NCBI RefSeq assembly: GCF_040712315.1
Contig: NC_134023.1
Span: forward strand, 68,980,757 to 69,044,756
Source: Castanea sativa
Taxonomy: Eukaryota; Streptophyta; Magnoliopsida; Fagales; Fagaceae
Length of the DNA: 64,000 bases
Reading direction: 5' to 3'
Shown: positions 1 to 13,700 of the stretch, one piece after another
Layout: each line of letters begins with the position of its first letter
Position numbering within the stretch: position 1 is the first letter of the stretch
Notes under the pieces: generated by a model
Database searches by the model: none
What the model was told of the DNA's origin: nothing
The model's input: only the letters and a program-made list of their open reading frames with translations
Made by a program: the position numbers and the translations under genes

Positions 1-3000
1 GCATATAGGAATTTCAATTCTGGGGTTTGTAACCCTTCTCGGATTCTTGGGAATTACACTTCCAAAAATGGTAACTTCAATTTTTGTTTGTTGGGGTTTT
101 TGAGAATTTGGGAATATGAAAATAAAAATAAAATTTTTTGAAGTTTGAATGAATAATACCCAATGTCCCATTTCAACTTCGAAGTTTATTTGTCAGGTTC
201 AATTCTTGTTTTATTAAGCTTTCATTTCCTGCATTTAGTTTGCACTAAAGTGAGCAAGTGTGCTTTGTTTTTGTACTGATTATTGGATTAATTTCTTTGA
301 ATATAGTATGTTTTTAATAATATTGAGCTAATGGTTTGTGTATTGTGATATGCAGTTAGTCAGAAAAATTGGTTGTTATTGGGAGCTCTGAATGCCAATT
401 TTGGCTCAGCTAGATTAATTCATGGCACTGGTATTGAATACGAACTCGCCACACTTACACTTATATGTGTGTTTATATGTATGAGATGGGTTCAAGTTAC
501 CCATGTTACACCATCTAATAACTTTTTATTGGATAAATAATTTGAAAATCCAACCATTGGATTATATGTTCTTTCAATTCTTAACATGCATGCCAAAAAT
601 CACGTTAATTGGACATTATTTACTATTTGATCAATATTCAAAATTGCACTTTGAATATTTGATCGATGATATGTTTTCCTCTGATAATTTGTTCATCAGA
701 ATATTTTTGCTGAAGAGTTTGTTCACCCTCTATCATGTCTACCTAGATAGATAGATTTTTTTTTTCTCTTTCTTGGTCAAAAAGTTTTCAGAAAATTTCT
801 GGAGCATAATGTGCCACTGACTCTTTTTGTCTTCTTCCTTGCTCTATGAATGTTGTAATTTGTTTATAACGTAATATTTGATGATGAAAATAAACTGAGG
901 AAAATATTTACTGCGTTTGTATTGATTTATTTATTTTTATCAGCGCCTATGGGGAGAGATTATTATGATGTACTTGGCGTGAGCAGGAATGCAAATGCAT
1001 CTGAGATTAAAAAAGCTTATTATGGGGTAGGTTTTTTGCCTTGTCTCTTGTTTTTTTCCCCTCCCTCTTTAATATCACATGTTTATATACAAAGACATGG
1101 AAAATTTCTGGCTGGTTTCTATGGTATATGTCTATTATGTATGTAGAACATGGATAATGAATACTGATATTTGACTGATTTTTTTCTTTTTTGATAAGTA
1201 ATATTTTCCTCTGATTTGTTGATCACACATTGGCATGATTGTTTCTTTAATTATAGAATGAAGAAGTGCACTGAAAATTTAAAGAGAGAAAATCTGCTTG
1301 TATGGATCACTGTTCTGTCATACCTTGAATATTTGGAGTATAGCATTATTGTTTTATTTTTGATAAGTAACAGAAATTTTTTATTAAAAAGAATACAGCC
1401 CAGTACATAGGAAATGTACTAAAGAGGCAAAAATATCAAGAAACCAAATTACAATGATCAAGCAAAACAGGAAGGGAAAGATAAGAAAAAGATGGTAAAA
1501 CTAAACACCATTCGAGAAGAGTAAAAAAGAATAAAGACTTAAACTCAAGAATGGACCGTTCGCGTCCCTCAAAGCTTCTAGTATTCCGTTCCCGCCAAAT
1601 ACACCACATCAAACAATGCGGCATCATCCTCCATATACCTATATTAAAATGTCGCTTGAAATTGCATGACCAACAATCCAACAAATCCACTACCCTTTGC
1701 GGCATCACCCAACAAATACCAAACAAGAAAAAGATCATACTCCACATCTCATATGCTATAGGACAGTGAATGAGGAGATAATCTATAGATTCCCCACACC
1801 TTTTGCACATATAACACCACTCAAGAACAATAAAATGCCTCTTCCAATGATTATCTATAGTTAGAATATTTCCTAAAGCAGTAGTCCAAGAGAAAAAAGC
1901 TACTCGGGAAGGAACCTTCGATTGCCACACCATTTTCCATGGGAAAGAAATGGCAGTAGAAGGGGATAGAGAATGATAATACCCACTCACCTCGAAACCT
2001 TGACTGCTGGCTGGCTTCGAACAAAGTTTTTCAGAACCAACACTCTGCACCTTTGTGGAATAGATCAAAACCATAAACAAATCTAAAGATTGTGACTCTT
2101 GATCATTCACTAAACGACGAAACTGTAAGTTCCAAAATGTTCTCCCATTTACATAGCGCATAACCTCAGAGACCGATGCATCCCTTGTCCTACTAATATT
2201 ATATAAATCTGGAAACGCCTCCTTAAGAGGACGATCCCTACACCACATATTATCCCAAAACTTCACACGAGTACCATCACCCACATCATACTGAAGGAAC
2301 TTGGAAAAATTCAACCGGCCACTTCTAATGAACTTCCACATACAAACACCATATGCCCCAGACACAGATTTTGTACACCAACCACCCCACTCATTCCCAT
2401 ACTTCGCCCCAATGACCCTTCTCCAAATGGCATCATTCTCCAAATCATAACGCCACAACCATTTGGCTAATAAGGCAGAATTAAACCTTCTCAAACACCG
2501 AATGCCTAACCCTCCGTTCTTCACTGGCCTACATACCTTAGACCAATTTACTAAATGAAATTTACATTCGTCACCAATACCAGTCCAAAGAAAATCTCTT
2601 TGTAATTTCTCCATCCGCTTAGCCACCTTAACTGGAATAGGGAGATGAGAAAGAAAATAGGTAGGCAAGCTAGAGAGAGTACTCTTAATTAGGGTAACCT
2701 TACCCCCTTTAGATAAATACAACCTCTTCTATCCAGCTAGCCTTCGCTCCATATTCTCTAAAATAGGATTCCAAATCGTCTTATCTTTAAAGGTAGCACC
2801 CAACGGAAGGCCTAAATATTTCAGCGGAAGAGCAGACTCCCTGTAGCACAATGGCAATTCTTGATGATGATAGCATTATTGTTTTCTTTGTTATACAGTT
2901 ATACTTTTGAAACGCTTAACATTTTAGATGGAGATGTGAATTTGTTTTTCCGAACTCTTAAAGAATGAATGATATAGCATGCTGGTTTCTATGGTTGGAG

Positions 3001-6000
3001 GAAAAAAGGCATTTTCATGTGTATTGATGTAAATGAATAAAACTTATTCATATTCATTACTGTAAGAAGGAAAAAAAGGCCATACCAAATGCACAAAACT
3101 CCCACTTTTTGTGGTTTGGGAGGTGATTGGTAGGCAGCTTTATCATTTGTGTAGTTTGCTAGGACAGTATAGTCCGTTTGTCTTAACTTTGTGTTTTTTG
3201 CTTTTAATTGCCTCCGTTTATTATGATTTTTTGGTTAATCTGGCATTGTTCTGCAGCTTGCGAAGAAGCTGCATCCGGATACAAATAAAGAAGATCCGGA
3301 AGCTGAGAAAAAGTTTCAAGAAGTTCAAAGAGCATATGAGGTTTTATTTTCTTTTAACTTTAGAATGTTTTATTTTCTTTTAACTTTAGAATCTTCTAGA
3401 CAACTTGTCAAGTCTTTTTAATCTAATCTATTATTCTCATTGTCGTTGTAGGTTTTGAAAGATGATGAGAAGCGACAACAATATGATCAGGTTTCACATT
3501 TAATCTCCCCCCTCGCCCCTAAGTTATAGCTTTTGTTGGCTTACAATTATTTGTTTACTGGCTTTCTGCTGGAATATTTCTGGTGGATTTGAATAATAGT
3601 AATTTCCTGTTACCATGCAAATTCCTTGTGTTTGAAATTCTTGATCTTATTGTTTGAAAAGTAATTGGAGAGATGTTCTGGATAGCACAAAAAAGGATAG
3701 GAAAAACTTGCATGGAATTAAACCTTTCTAACTGCATGTTCATAGTCTTTTCATAGTATAAACCTTTAAAAGATGTCCTATATATAATATGAGCATTATG
3801 GGAAGAGTATTTCTTGTTCCTTATGTGGAGTTCTGTTAACTGTTCTTATGAGCATTCTTCCCTTTTCTATAATCATGGAATTTTGTTATCTTTTTGCATG
3901 AGGGAATTGGTGTTCTTCAAGAGCAGACTAAAATCCCTGAATGGGATATTGAACCAGTTTGATAAGCTCACAAGAAGCAGACCTAGTCAAATCCATTAAA
4001 CTGGTGGTTTTGTATAAACCTGGGCCCACAATTGGGCTGTTACAACAACTTGGAGCTTAAATACACACACACAAACATACACACTTTTAGATGTAAATGG
4101 CAGATGGTATATGTTCAATCCAAAATATTATGCATACAATTGCAGTTCTTAGTTACTGGGGATGAACAACTATAGTCCAACATTGAAAATTAAACTTATT
4201 TACTGTGGAAAGTGGGCTTTAATCACACGTTGAAAACCTTAATGTAGCTAAGCTTGATGAATTATTCTGTTTATATTTTTATTTGAGTAAGCAAACCAAC
4301 TAGCTTTGCCTTTGTATTTGCATCTCAGTAAGCAAACCAACTATCACTTTAGTCTTTATCTGTATTTACTTTGTCTGTACACACTATCTTATAGGTTGGC
4401 CATGAGGCATATGTGCAACAAGGAGATGGTGGTGTTCCCAATGATTTTCATAATCCATTTAAAGATTTCTTCCGAGACAATGTAAGTACATTCTTTCAGA
4501 ATTTTTCTATTGGTTTTAGTTCTATTGATTTTGTGGCTATATTTTGTCAATGCTTTTATTGCACTAGTGCTAACTCTTTTTTTTTTTTACTTGAGGGCTG
4601 CCTTCTTTAGTTTTGGTTGTATTGAAAATTTGGGCATTGGTTGTTTTGGTGCTAAACAACATTTATAGAATTCAAAAATTGTTGACACCACAAATGCTAG
4701 GGAAGCGAACTCCCACCAAGTCCACATCTACTGCTAAGGAAAAAAAAGCAGGGGTCACATAATGGTACACAGTATCCTGTCTTTGCTTCGTGGCCTCTTG
4801 CTAATGCATTTGCCACCTGATAAGTGGTCCATCTTCACTTGCTCCATTAAATGCAGAGTACCAGCACCATAATAGTTGGGCCATGGAAAAACAAATCTTT
4901 CTGAGTTGCATCCATAAGTTCCACAACAATTTCATCATACACTTAATCATAATTCTTACAAAGCCTAGTGGAAACATTATTTACATTTGTAGCTTTGCTG
5001 TTTTTGCTAATGTCCACAGTTTGGTTTAAGGATGGGATGATGATGTATTGTAACCATTGTCTGCACTTAGCTTTTTGTTTTTGTTTTTAAGAATGTTAAT
5101 TTCACCTTTGAAATCTAATGCAATATTTTAATTTGCATGCTGTGGCATTCTCTACCGTGGAGATCAGATATTTGAAGATTTCTTTGGTCGTAGACTTGGC
5201 GGTGAAGATGTCAAGGTTTGCTTGCTGTTTATGCACATATCATTTGTTTTTATGTTTTCGATTTGGTTCTTTTGACATGCATTTCATCATTGATTAATGA
5301 TGACAGGTATCTCTTGAACTATCCTTTATGGAGGCTGTTCAGGGAAGCACCAAGACAGTGACATTTCAAACTCATTTGCCATGTGAACCTTGTGGTATGG
5401 TGGTTTTTATTCAGTAATCAAGTGTTTCAAATGATTCTGCAGTTTTACTGATGGCAGATATTTGTCCAGAATCTTGGTTGTTTTGCTCTGTTTGGTTCTT
5501 AGAGTTAATTTAGTTTGGTAAAAAGGTTCGCAACATAACATTTTATTCTATTTCTGGAGTTTTGCAGGTGGGCGTGGTGTTGCCCCTGGAGTCAAACCAG
5601 AAAAATGTACTCGCTGTAAAGGTTTAGGAACGGTCAGTTTTGCTAGGAAGAAAAAACCTATACATTTTTACAGAGGATAAAAATTATTTTTCCGTTGTTA
5701 ACTTGATGTTTTGCTGTCTATCCAGATTTCCATGCAACAGGGCCCATTTATGGTGCAGATTACTTGTCCTCAGTGTCATGGAGAACGGGAAATTGTGCCA
5801 GTATGTTGCATTTATCTGAATTTACACACAATCATTAACGTAAATCTGAAAGTAACCAATTGAATTGCACTTAAAAAAAAGATCATCAATTTAGTTGTTT
5901 CTCACTTTTCTATGGATGTTTCATAATGTCTCTTTGGAAAATACCTATTTTGTAACATAAAAGGAATGATGGTTGACAGAATTTAAGTTATTAATTTGTG

Positions 6001-6044
6001 ATTATAGGTTGGCATTGTTTACCTTTTCAATTGGTTTTTGGCTT

Positions 6045-6075
<31 letters not shown>

Positions 6076-9000
6076 TCATGTAAATTAATTATAACTAGTC
6101 TGTCCTTGTGCATGGTTCTACAATTTTATAAGTCAAAGCCTCCCATCTATATTTCTGTTAAATCATTTTTTATTTAATTTTATTTATAGAACCTTTGAAT
6201 CAAATTTAAAAGCTCACTTTTTAAGAAGTAATCATCAATTGTAGACATAATTTTTTTAGCCTTCTCATGCTGGATTACTGGACATGCTAATTGCAGTTAT
6301 AAATTTTGGGTTCTAGGGAAATTCAGGGATAGTTTTTAGATGTGGGGCTCATCTGCAGGTGAAGTTGATGCCAGTGTGAAACTTTTTGCAGTTTAATCTG
6401 TGTTACTATACATGAATCTCAGTGACTTTATTAGGCATTGATATTAAGTGGTTTCTTCACTTCCATTTGTGTTGATTATGTATGATGGTTGGTGCAAAGT
6501 TTACTATATTATATATTTCTATCCCTATTGTTTTTTTTTTTTTACTGGTTTGTTAGATAAATAGTTCATGGTTTTTCTAAGTCTCTAATACCTGTTAATT
6601 TTTTTTCCCACAGCCGAAGTATATCTGCAAGTCATGCAAAGGAAGGCGAGTTGTATTAGGAACAAAGTCAGTCAAGCTTAATATTGTGCCAGGTATTTCT
6701 TTTTTCATTTTAGGATTTTAAAAAAAAAATTATATTTGTTTTTGTTTTTTTTTGGGCTCTGGTGGTTGCATTGCTAAAATTTCGTGCTGTTGTCAAGCTA
6801 TTCTTATCCTAGCTTGGTGTAGAATAAATTCCTCTGCTACTAAGTCTAATGCATGATCTTATCAATTCAGGCCTTAAAATTTGTATATGGTTTGTTAGGA
6901 TAAAGTAGAGTAGGGATTTGGAAATGAAATGGATGGGTTTGCACGCTTTATTTTATAATTACAGGTCTGTTTGCATCAGGTAGCCAAAATCAGATTTCGT
7001 TTTTTAAGCTTTAAGAAGAAAAGAAAAATAACTAGTTTTATAGGTTTTATATATGCTAATTTTTATAGGTGCTTGACTCTCCTCCTTTGCCATTTGCAGG
7101 AGTAGATAATGATGAGACCATAAAGGTGAGTAGAAGTGGTGGAGCAGATCCTGATGGAAATCAACCTGGTGATCTTTATATTGTCATTAAGGTAACTATA
7201 TATATATATATATATTTTTTTCGTTTAGTGTGTCATCTTTTGTTTCTTTTTAGTGGGTGCTTCACTGCTTGGATGCCTTCCCCCCCAACCCCTAAACTGT
7301 AATATATCATTTGCTTCTCTGCAGGTTCGCGAAGATCCTGTTTTCCGTAGAGAAGGTGCTGACATTCATGTAGATGCTGTTTTGAGTATTACTCAGGTAA
7401 TCCTTTCCAATGTGTTCATTTTGTAGGTATCAGTGGCCTGTAATGCATGGATGTCTTGAACTGTGCGTTGTATGAGGCTTTTGAATAAAATAATTACTGT
7501 GTTTAGCATTAGGAAATATTAATTGCATTGAGGTATTTACTGAGAAAAAACTAAATGCCTAAGCTAAAATTATCTTTGACTTTATACTGAATATTTATTG
7601 TATGAGTTTTTGAGGATTGTAGATGAATTCCAGCCTTCCAGGAAGTCACCTGTTATGTTGTTTCTTAACACCTCCTCAGTCACTTGTTAGCGATTAATGG
7701 AAGAGGGGCTTAGGGTGGTTTTAAAAAAGATGGAATATAAATGTAATGATAGCTGCTCTTAAAGATGCATTTCAGGAATTTTCTGGCAGCAGAAAAATTT
7801 AGGTACCTTTTGATTTGTTTCTATAATTATTAGACCTCTAAAATCCATTAGAGGAATGATAAAAATAATTGAATTACATTTGTAAAAACTTATCTGTTTC
7901 TGTATGGAATAAACTCCTAATATTAGTAAGTTTCTTGAAAAAAACGTTTCTTGAAAATTTTATTTACTTATTAGCCGATTCCAATGACCAAATTTGGTAC
8001 CCTAGCCCCCTTTTGCAAGTTGACGATCAATATGTCTGATAGCTATAGTTGTATGTATCATTTGTCTCAAGTTAGTTTTATTTTTGATCTTTTTGATTTT
8101 TGATGTTCAGTCTACAGTTCATCTTTCTATTTGATTTGCTTGTGTTTGTTTTTGTGTTTTGTGTTCAGTCTACTCTTTTTTGAACTTTATTTTTGGTCTA
8201 GTTGTTTAATTTATTGGGTTTATTGGATTGCAGGCAATTTTAGGGGGAACAATCCAGGTCCCAACTCTTACAGGAGATGTAGTCCTCAAGGTTTGTTTAA
8301 TGTTTGTATATGATTAGTGCTTTTGCAATGGGAAAATTTTATTTATGACATCTGCTTTCTTTGTTGAGGTTCTGTCATTTGATTTGGAATCTACTCATGC
8401 AACTCATGCGACTTGATTATTGGACTTGACCACCACATGGGATGGTAACTGGGTCAGTTAATAATGAGATCTGGTTTGTTTGTTGAGGTTCTTTCATGTC
8501 CACCCTTTGTTGGGACTCTAAAAACCAGAGCCAAATAGCATCTCTATCCCTGCATGTCATTCCTATGGGGTTGGCTTTTAGCCTTAGATTACTGGCTTCT
8601 TGTAGTGGCTCTTTCTTGTTCTAGTTCTTTATACTATCATGATTTAACTAATTTCTGATATTCAGGTTCGCTCTGGGACCCAACCTGGTCAGAAGGTAGT
8701 TTTGAAGAAGAAAGGTTGGTGAACTAAACATGCTCATTATGTTCATTTATAGAAAATTTTGTGTGATAAATGATTCTATTTTGGTTTGCCACTTGCATCC
8801 TTCTCTCTATTGAGAATAGTGTGTGACATAATTGGTCCTTTTACATTTTAGCCACTTTGTTCCCTGTGTCAATAAACCCCCAGAATTTCAATTGAACCAA
8901 CTTCCCCAGCTTGTGTCAATGTGGTCTTTTCTTACTGCATGATTTATTCTTCTTCTTTTTCCAAAGTAAGGAATCAACATGATATTTTGACAGAAGGGTA

Positions 9001-9559
9001 TCCTCTATGACTAACGTTAAGAGTCCATATGAGAATGCAATTTGTTGCTGATGATCATTTCAATGTAGGATTTGATGATTTTACCCTAGTTAAGCAAGTT
9101 ATTAGGTGTAATATCATTAATTTTTATTACTTATCAAAAAATATTATTAATTTTTTATTTTTCTGTTAAGATTCTAAAAATCTTGAGTAAAAACTTTTTC
9201 TCAAAATTGGGTGTTTTCCCTCTGACTTCGTTGTTTTTGTGCAGGGATCAAGACGAGAAACTCTTATTCATTTGGTGATCAATATGTGCACTTCAACGTC
9301 AGCATTCCATCGTAGGTTTCCTTGTTCTTAGCTATTGTTGTTTCAGAATTTTTCACCTTCTAGAACGTATTTTTATGGTTCAGTTCAATTGAGTGTGTGG
9401 GCTACAGAATGTGTTTGTAGCCTCTCATTTTCATAGTAGATTAAAATTCTTGATTTTTGCAGGAATTTGACCCCAAGGCAACGTGAATTGATTGAAGAGT
9501 TTGCCAAAGAAGAGCAAGGGGAATATGAAAAGCGTGCTACTGCTGGAGCATCTGGGTAA
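1..9559 (+). CDS. GFA2: GFA2-like mitochondrial DnaJ (Hsp40) chaperone, 5' end outside window
   Basis: Type I J-protein co-chaperone of mitochondrial Hsp70; Arabidopsis GFA2 acts in female gametophyte development. Exons by splice sites and frame: 1-70, 356-430, 944-1026, 3257-3340, 3452-3490, 4395-4481, 5168-5215, 5307-5394, 5568-5632, 5726-5800, 6614-6692, 7100-7191, 7325-7396, 8234-8290, 8666-8714, 9245-9311, 9463-9559. They join in frame into 408 residues ending at TAA 9557-9559; the true start lies upstream. Visible in order: end of a transit region, [13 protein letters not shown] opening the J domain, the HPD motif (LHPDTNKED), four zinc-binding CxxC pairs (CEPC, CTRC, CPQC, CKSC) and the C-terminal substrate-binding part. 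The third and fourth zinc repeats lack the usual final glycines. Intron 3 holds a LINE. The exon 6/7 junction (FRDN/IFEDFFG) is the least certain. Identification rests on remembered family sequence; confident for the family, slightly less for the symbol. Confidence 0.93.
1340..1355. repeat. Target-site duplication, left copy, of intronic LINE
   Basis: ATAGCATTATTGTTTT is repeated without mismatch at 2870-2885. It defines the LINE insertion ends. Confidence 0.92.
1356..2869 (-). mobile_element. 5'-truncated LINE (L1-like, RT C-terminus and zf-RVT) in GFA2 intron 3
   Basis: A minus-strand reading frame at 2722-1436 (428 residues) matches the end of plant LINE ORF2: the region after the reverse transcriptase core with [19 protein letters not shown] and NGGLGIR, then a zinc-binding zf-RVT-type segment ([19 protein letters not shown]). 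The frame continues upstream to about 2860 ([14 protein letters not shown]) past one in-frame TAG near 2731, so the copy is dead. It is bounded by a perfect 16-bp direct repeat, ATAGCATTATTGTTTT, at 1340-1355 and 2870-2885, the target-site duplication expected from target-primed reverse transcription. Everything 5' of the late RT region is missing, the usual LINE truncation. It lies antisense inside intron 3 of the DnaJ gene. Confidence 0.93.
2870..2885. repeat. Target-site duplication, right copy, of intronic LINE
   Basis: Exact partner of 1340-1355; flanks the truncated 5' end of the minus-strand LINE. Confidence 0.92.
6045..6072. repeat. (CA)n microsatellite in GFA2 intron 10
   Basis: An uninterrupted CA dinucleotide run of about 14 units inside the intron between exons 5726-5800 and 6614-6692. 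Likely polymorphic in length. Confidence 0.9.
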
Positions 9560-10700
9560 AAATGCATACCAAAAAAAGGCTTCTTTACTAATTCATTGAA
9601 AGTCAAGCTTAGCAAAAAAGGATAAGGCAACTGAAGGAAAAGCATCAATTGTTAAAAGACCCACCCACTCTATAAGTTTTGTAGGAGTGACTTTGGGTCA
9701 TTTTTGTCCTTGTATCTTTTTTTTTTTTTGGTGGGGGGGGGGGGGGGTGGGTTGTTAAGGTATGTAATTTTTTCCTTACAAATCACAACGGTAGGTATTA
9801 TTTGAGGTGACCAAATTTGATCATTTGCGTCCAAAGTATCGAAGTTGTTATTGTACATATTATTTATTGTTCTTTAATATTTTCCATTGTCAAGAACATA
9901 AAGTAAATTTTATCTTTTGGGTTTTGTATTATGTTATGACTAACGTCACATGGAATAAATCTTGAAGTTGACTATATAGATGGTTAAATACGTATTGAAG
10001 CTTTTAGAAAGTTAAATATTATTCAATTGGTTTTTTCTGGTGCTGTAAGATCTGACATGTGCTTATTTATGCAATAAGATTGAATGTGCCCCTATTTTGG
10101 TTTTGAACAATTTGGCGCAGTTTTTAGCAACAGGTTTGATTTCAAACATGTTTAGGGCCAATGTTTGCAACACCCATTAAAAAAAAAAAAAAAAAAAATT
10201 AAGATGGTTACATATTTGAAAGTATAATTATTAGATTGTTGTTTTTTTTATTCTTAAAACACATAACAAATAAAATTTTATGTTAATTGAATGTTATTTA
10301 TTATTTGATGTATAAAATTATTTTTTATGCATAATCATATATTACAAAAAACTTGAAATTTAAACATTTTACGATAAAATAATTATTAATCTTTGATTTT
10401 TTGAAAATTTTACAAGCATGAAGAATATTAAAAGAAAATGTAGTCTAATATAGGATTTGACGAAAAATCAAAATTCACATTTAATAAAAAGATATTGATT
10501 AGAGTTGTAACCAAACTCTGTCAACAAAAATTAGAGTTAACGAAATTTTTTGAAAGAATTTACAAGGTTTAAGGTTTCCTTGCACAATTCACATATTCAA
10601 TTAATTAAGGCCAACAATAAGAAAACACTTGGTCCATTAAAATTACACAACAGATACTAATTTTGCCCAACATAATATTAAAATTCAATCTAAGAATTCA
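9560..10700. other. GFA2 3' flank and intergenic AT-rich DNA
   Basis: Follows the DnaJ stop codon and runs to the tail of the RLP pseudogene. It holds a T run followed by a long G run at about 9720-9747, an A run near 10180-10198 and AATAAA-like hexamers (for example near 9954), but no clear poly(A) site can be chosen. No gene seen. Confidence 0.6.
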
Positions 10701-10749
10701 TAATCCAACAAGAAGAGACACACATACATGTAATCATTAAAATGCTAGG

Positions 10750-13700
10750 CTATGCAAGCCTGAAATCAAACAACTTATGGTAATGAACCACAACAAAGCA
10801 GTAGCAAGTGTCAATACACACTTCAATGAGGTTAAACCATGCCCTACGCCTGTATGGATTTATGTATAGAACTGCAACAATTCCCAACAGGACTATTATG
10901 TAAGCCACCACAAAGCTTATGTAGATGGTTGTCTCATTTTGGTGCAACTATTCTGTAATGAATGTCCACACAGGAGAGGGTTTCCATCGTAACTGCTTTG
11001 ATCAAATGTTCCAAATTGATTTTTTTCTCTTTGGTGTTATGCCTGATTAGTTGTTGTGTGCCACACTAAAGACCGCTAGAGAGGTCATTTCGGTCAACTG
11101 AGGTGGAATTTTTCCATTCAAATTGTTGTAGGAAAGATCCAAACTTTCTATTTGCTTTAGATATGAGAATGTTACTGGGATTGGTCCAGATAGATTGTTG
11201 TGTGACAAGTTCAATGCATGAATGTTGTTGCTCATTCTACTGAGTTCCGGTGGGATTTTACTTGCTAGGTTGTTGCACGAGAGGTCAATCCCAAACATGT
11301 ACTGGAGGATGTCACCCTTGTAGGAGTAAGTTCTAGATTTTGTTGTGAACTCTACTTCTTCTTCATCATACACATATGTGTCAACCATAGATATATCACT
11401 AGGCATTTGTTCGATAATTTTTGACGGTGTGTTCAAATATAATGGCCAATTCCTAAAAGCAGTTTCCCTAGAAGTTGAACCCATTAAAGATAAACCTCTG
11501 AGAATATACTTACGGCCAGATGCATCAAAAGAAATGTTACTCAAGCAATGAGGAATTAGACCTGAAAATTTATTGTTGAAATTTGACCTCTTAAATGATT
11601 CGTTTTCAAGAGGAGAGTTCTCAATGATGAGAGGCTGCCAATCGAACTGGGAATGTTTCCAGTCAGATGGTTATCTCGAAGATTCAGTGTAAGTAAATTG
11701 GAGTTGTTTTGGAAAGAACTTGGAATTGGACCACTGAAGTAATTTTATTTAAATGGAAAAACCCGATACTTGAGGAATTGAAGCAAGATGGAACAGAGCC
11801 AAAAAGATTGTTGTTAGAAAGGTCAAGAAATATAAGATAAATGAGTTTGCATGATTCAATTGGAATAGGACCTTCAAAATGATTTTTGGCCATAACAATA
11901 TCTTCTAAATGTGTCATGTTCCCCAACCATGTTGGAGGCGTGCCTGAGAAGTGATTGTTGTCCAAATGTAAATTTCTTAGGTAAGTCCAATTAGAATTGG
12001 TAGGAAATATATGATCACTGAAGCTATTGTTTGATAATAAGAGTAATTCTAACTTTTGGCAACCCATTATGAAATGCATTGGTATGGTTCCTGAGAAATG
12101 ATTCTCAGACAAGTCTAGATCCCGTAAGAAAACCAAATTCCCAAAAGAAGAAGGAATATTGCCTTCAAATTTATTTCTTGACATTTTTAAAGATTCTAAA
12201 TTTGGAAGAATTATTCCGAGGCTTGTGGGAATTGGACCATGTAAGTCATTATCAGAAATATCTATTCTCAAAATGTTGGGACGAATATCATATGGCACTA
12301 TGAAAGGCCCCGTGAAAGAGTTATTTTTTAGAATAAAAATCTATAGTTTTGTATTTTTCTCTAACAACCAGTTAGTGAACTTCCCAACCAACTTGTTGTG
12401 GGAGAGATTAATTATTCGCAAATCATATTGGTAATGAAGAAATCTGGGAAGTGTGCAATTGTGAATGTTAAATGAACATTTCGACAAACTAAAAACCTCT
12501 AATTGGGAGGTTGGAATCCAAGTAAGTGAGTTAGGTTCCAAAGCTAATATATTATTATTACTTAATAGGATCTTAAGATTTGAGAGGTTGAAAAGGAAGG
12601 AAAATGTGGATGGGATGAAGAAGTCGTTATTTGAGAAAGAAAGGTACTCAAGTGATGCCAAACTTGATAGTGGAGACTGGACAATGTTGAAGTGATTAGA
12701 AGAGAGATCCAATCTGTTGAGTGATGTCAAGTTCGCCATACATGAAGGTAGTCTCCCTTCAAAATTATTGTCGCTGAGGTCTATCTCTTGGAGCTTCTTA
12801 AGTTCACACCACCCTGTATAATGTGATAATTAGTTATTATGTTCTATTATTATTACTAGTGGATGTCCCGCGCGATGCGCGTGTTCGTTATTAGTTATTT
12901 TATAATACTCATGTGTATTATAATGTTTGGAAAATTAATTTCAATTATATATTATACATCACTAAAATAATGAATGAAAAAAAATTGTAACACAATATAT
13001 CCATAAGTAACAATAATTAATTAGACTCTAAAAATGTCACTACATGCCCTTTTTTGTTTGATCACGTGTACATGTATATAGTTCTTACATTTGACTGTTT
13101 CCAATATAAATTTTTTTATTGTTTCATTTTCTTTTTTAAGAAGTATTTATTTTTTTTTTAAAAGAAAACACATGAACTTTTGAATTCTAAACATCTAAGA
13201 TTTAAGGTTTCTAATTCTTAAAACTAAATATACATATGAAGAGATTAAAAAAAAACAATAATTGAACAGAGAAATATAAACTTATACTATTTCGTATCTT
13301 AAGTTTAATTATACTTACATCTGAGTACCTTAATCACTTACAAAGATTAAATACTTTCCAAAAATATAAATAAAAACAAAAAACACATACCTTTTAGAAA
13401 CCCCATATGTTGTGAAAGCATTGTATCAAGCTTTGATAATGTTGTTAAGGAGTTCAGAGCATATGCACCTGAAGCCAAAAGCAATTTCATACTCTTTTGA
13501 CACTAATTTCTCACTCTTTGTCTGTCTATCTCTCCAGTCCTATTTTTCTTTTGGCCTTTTGATATTTTGTGAAATTGGAATATATAAAAGAACATGAAAA
13601 CTAACATTGAATGAAGAAAACCTTTCATTTATTAAATTAATGAAATTAAAAGTGGAAGAGTTCAAGAAGTTGAAAAAGGGAGTAGAACCAAATCTTTTAA

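Noticed and set aside
9720..9747. Long T and G homopolymers as a structural or regulatory element
   Set aside because: Simple homopolymers; a similar G run at 62775-62791 shows these are common here and they may be sequencing-sensitive.
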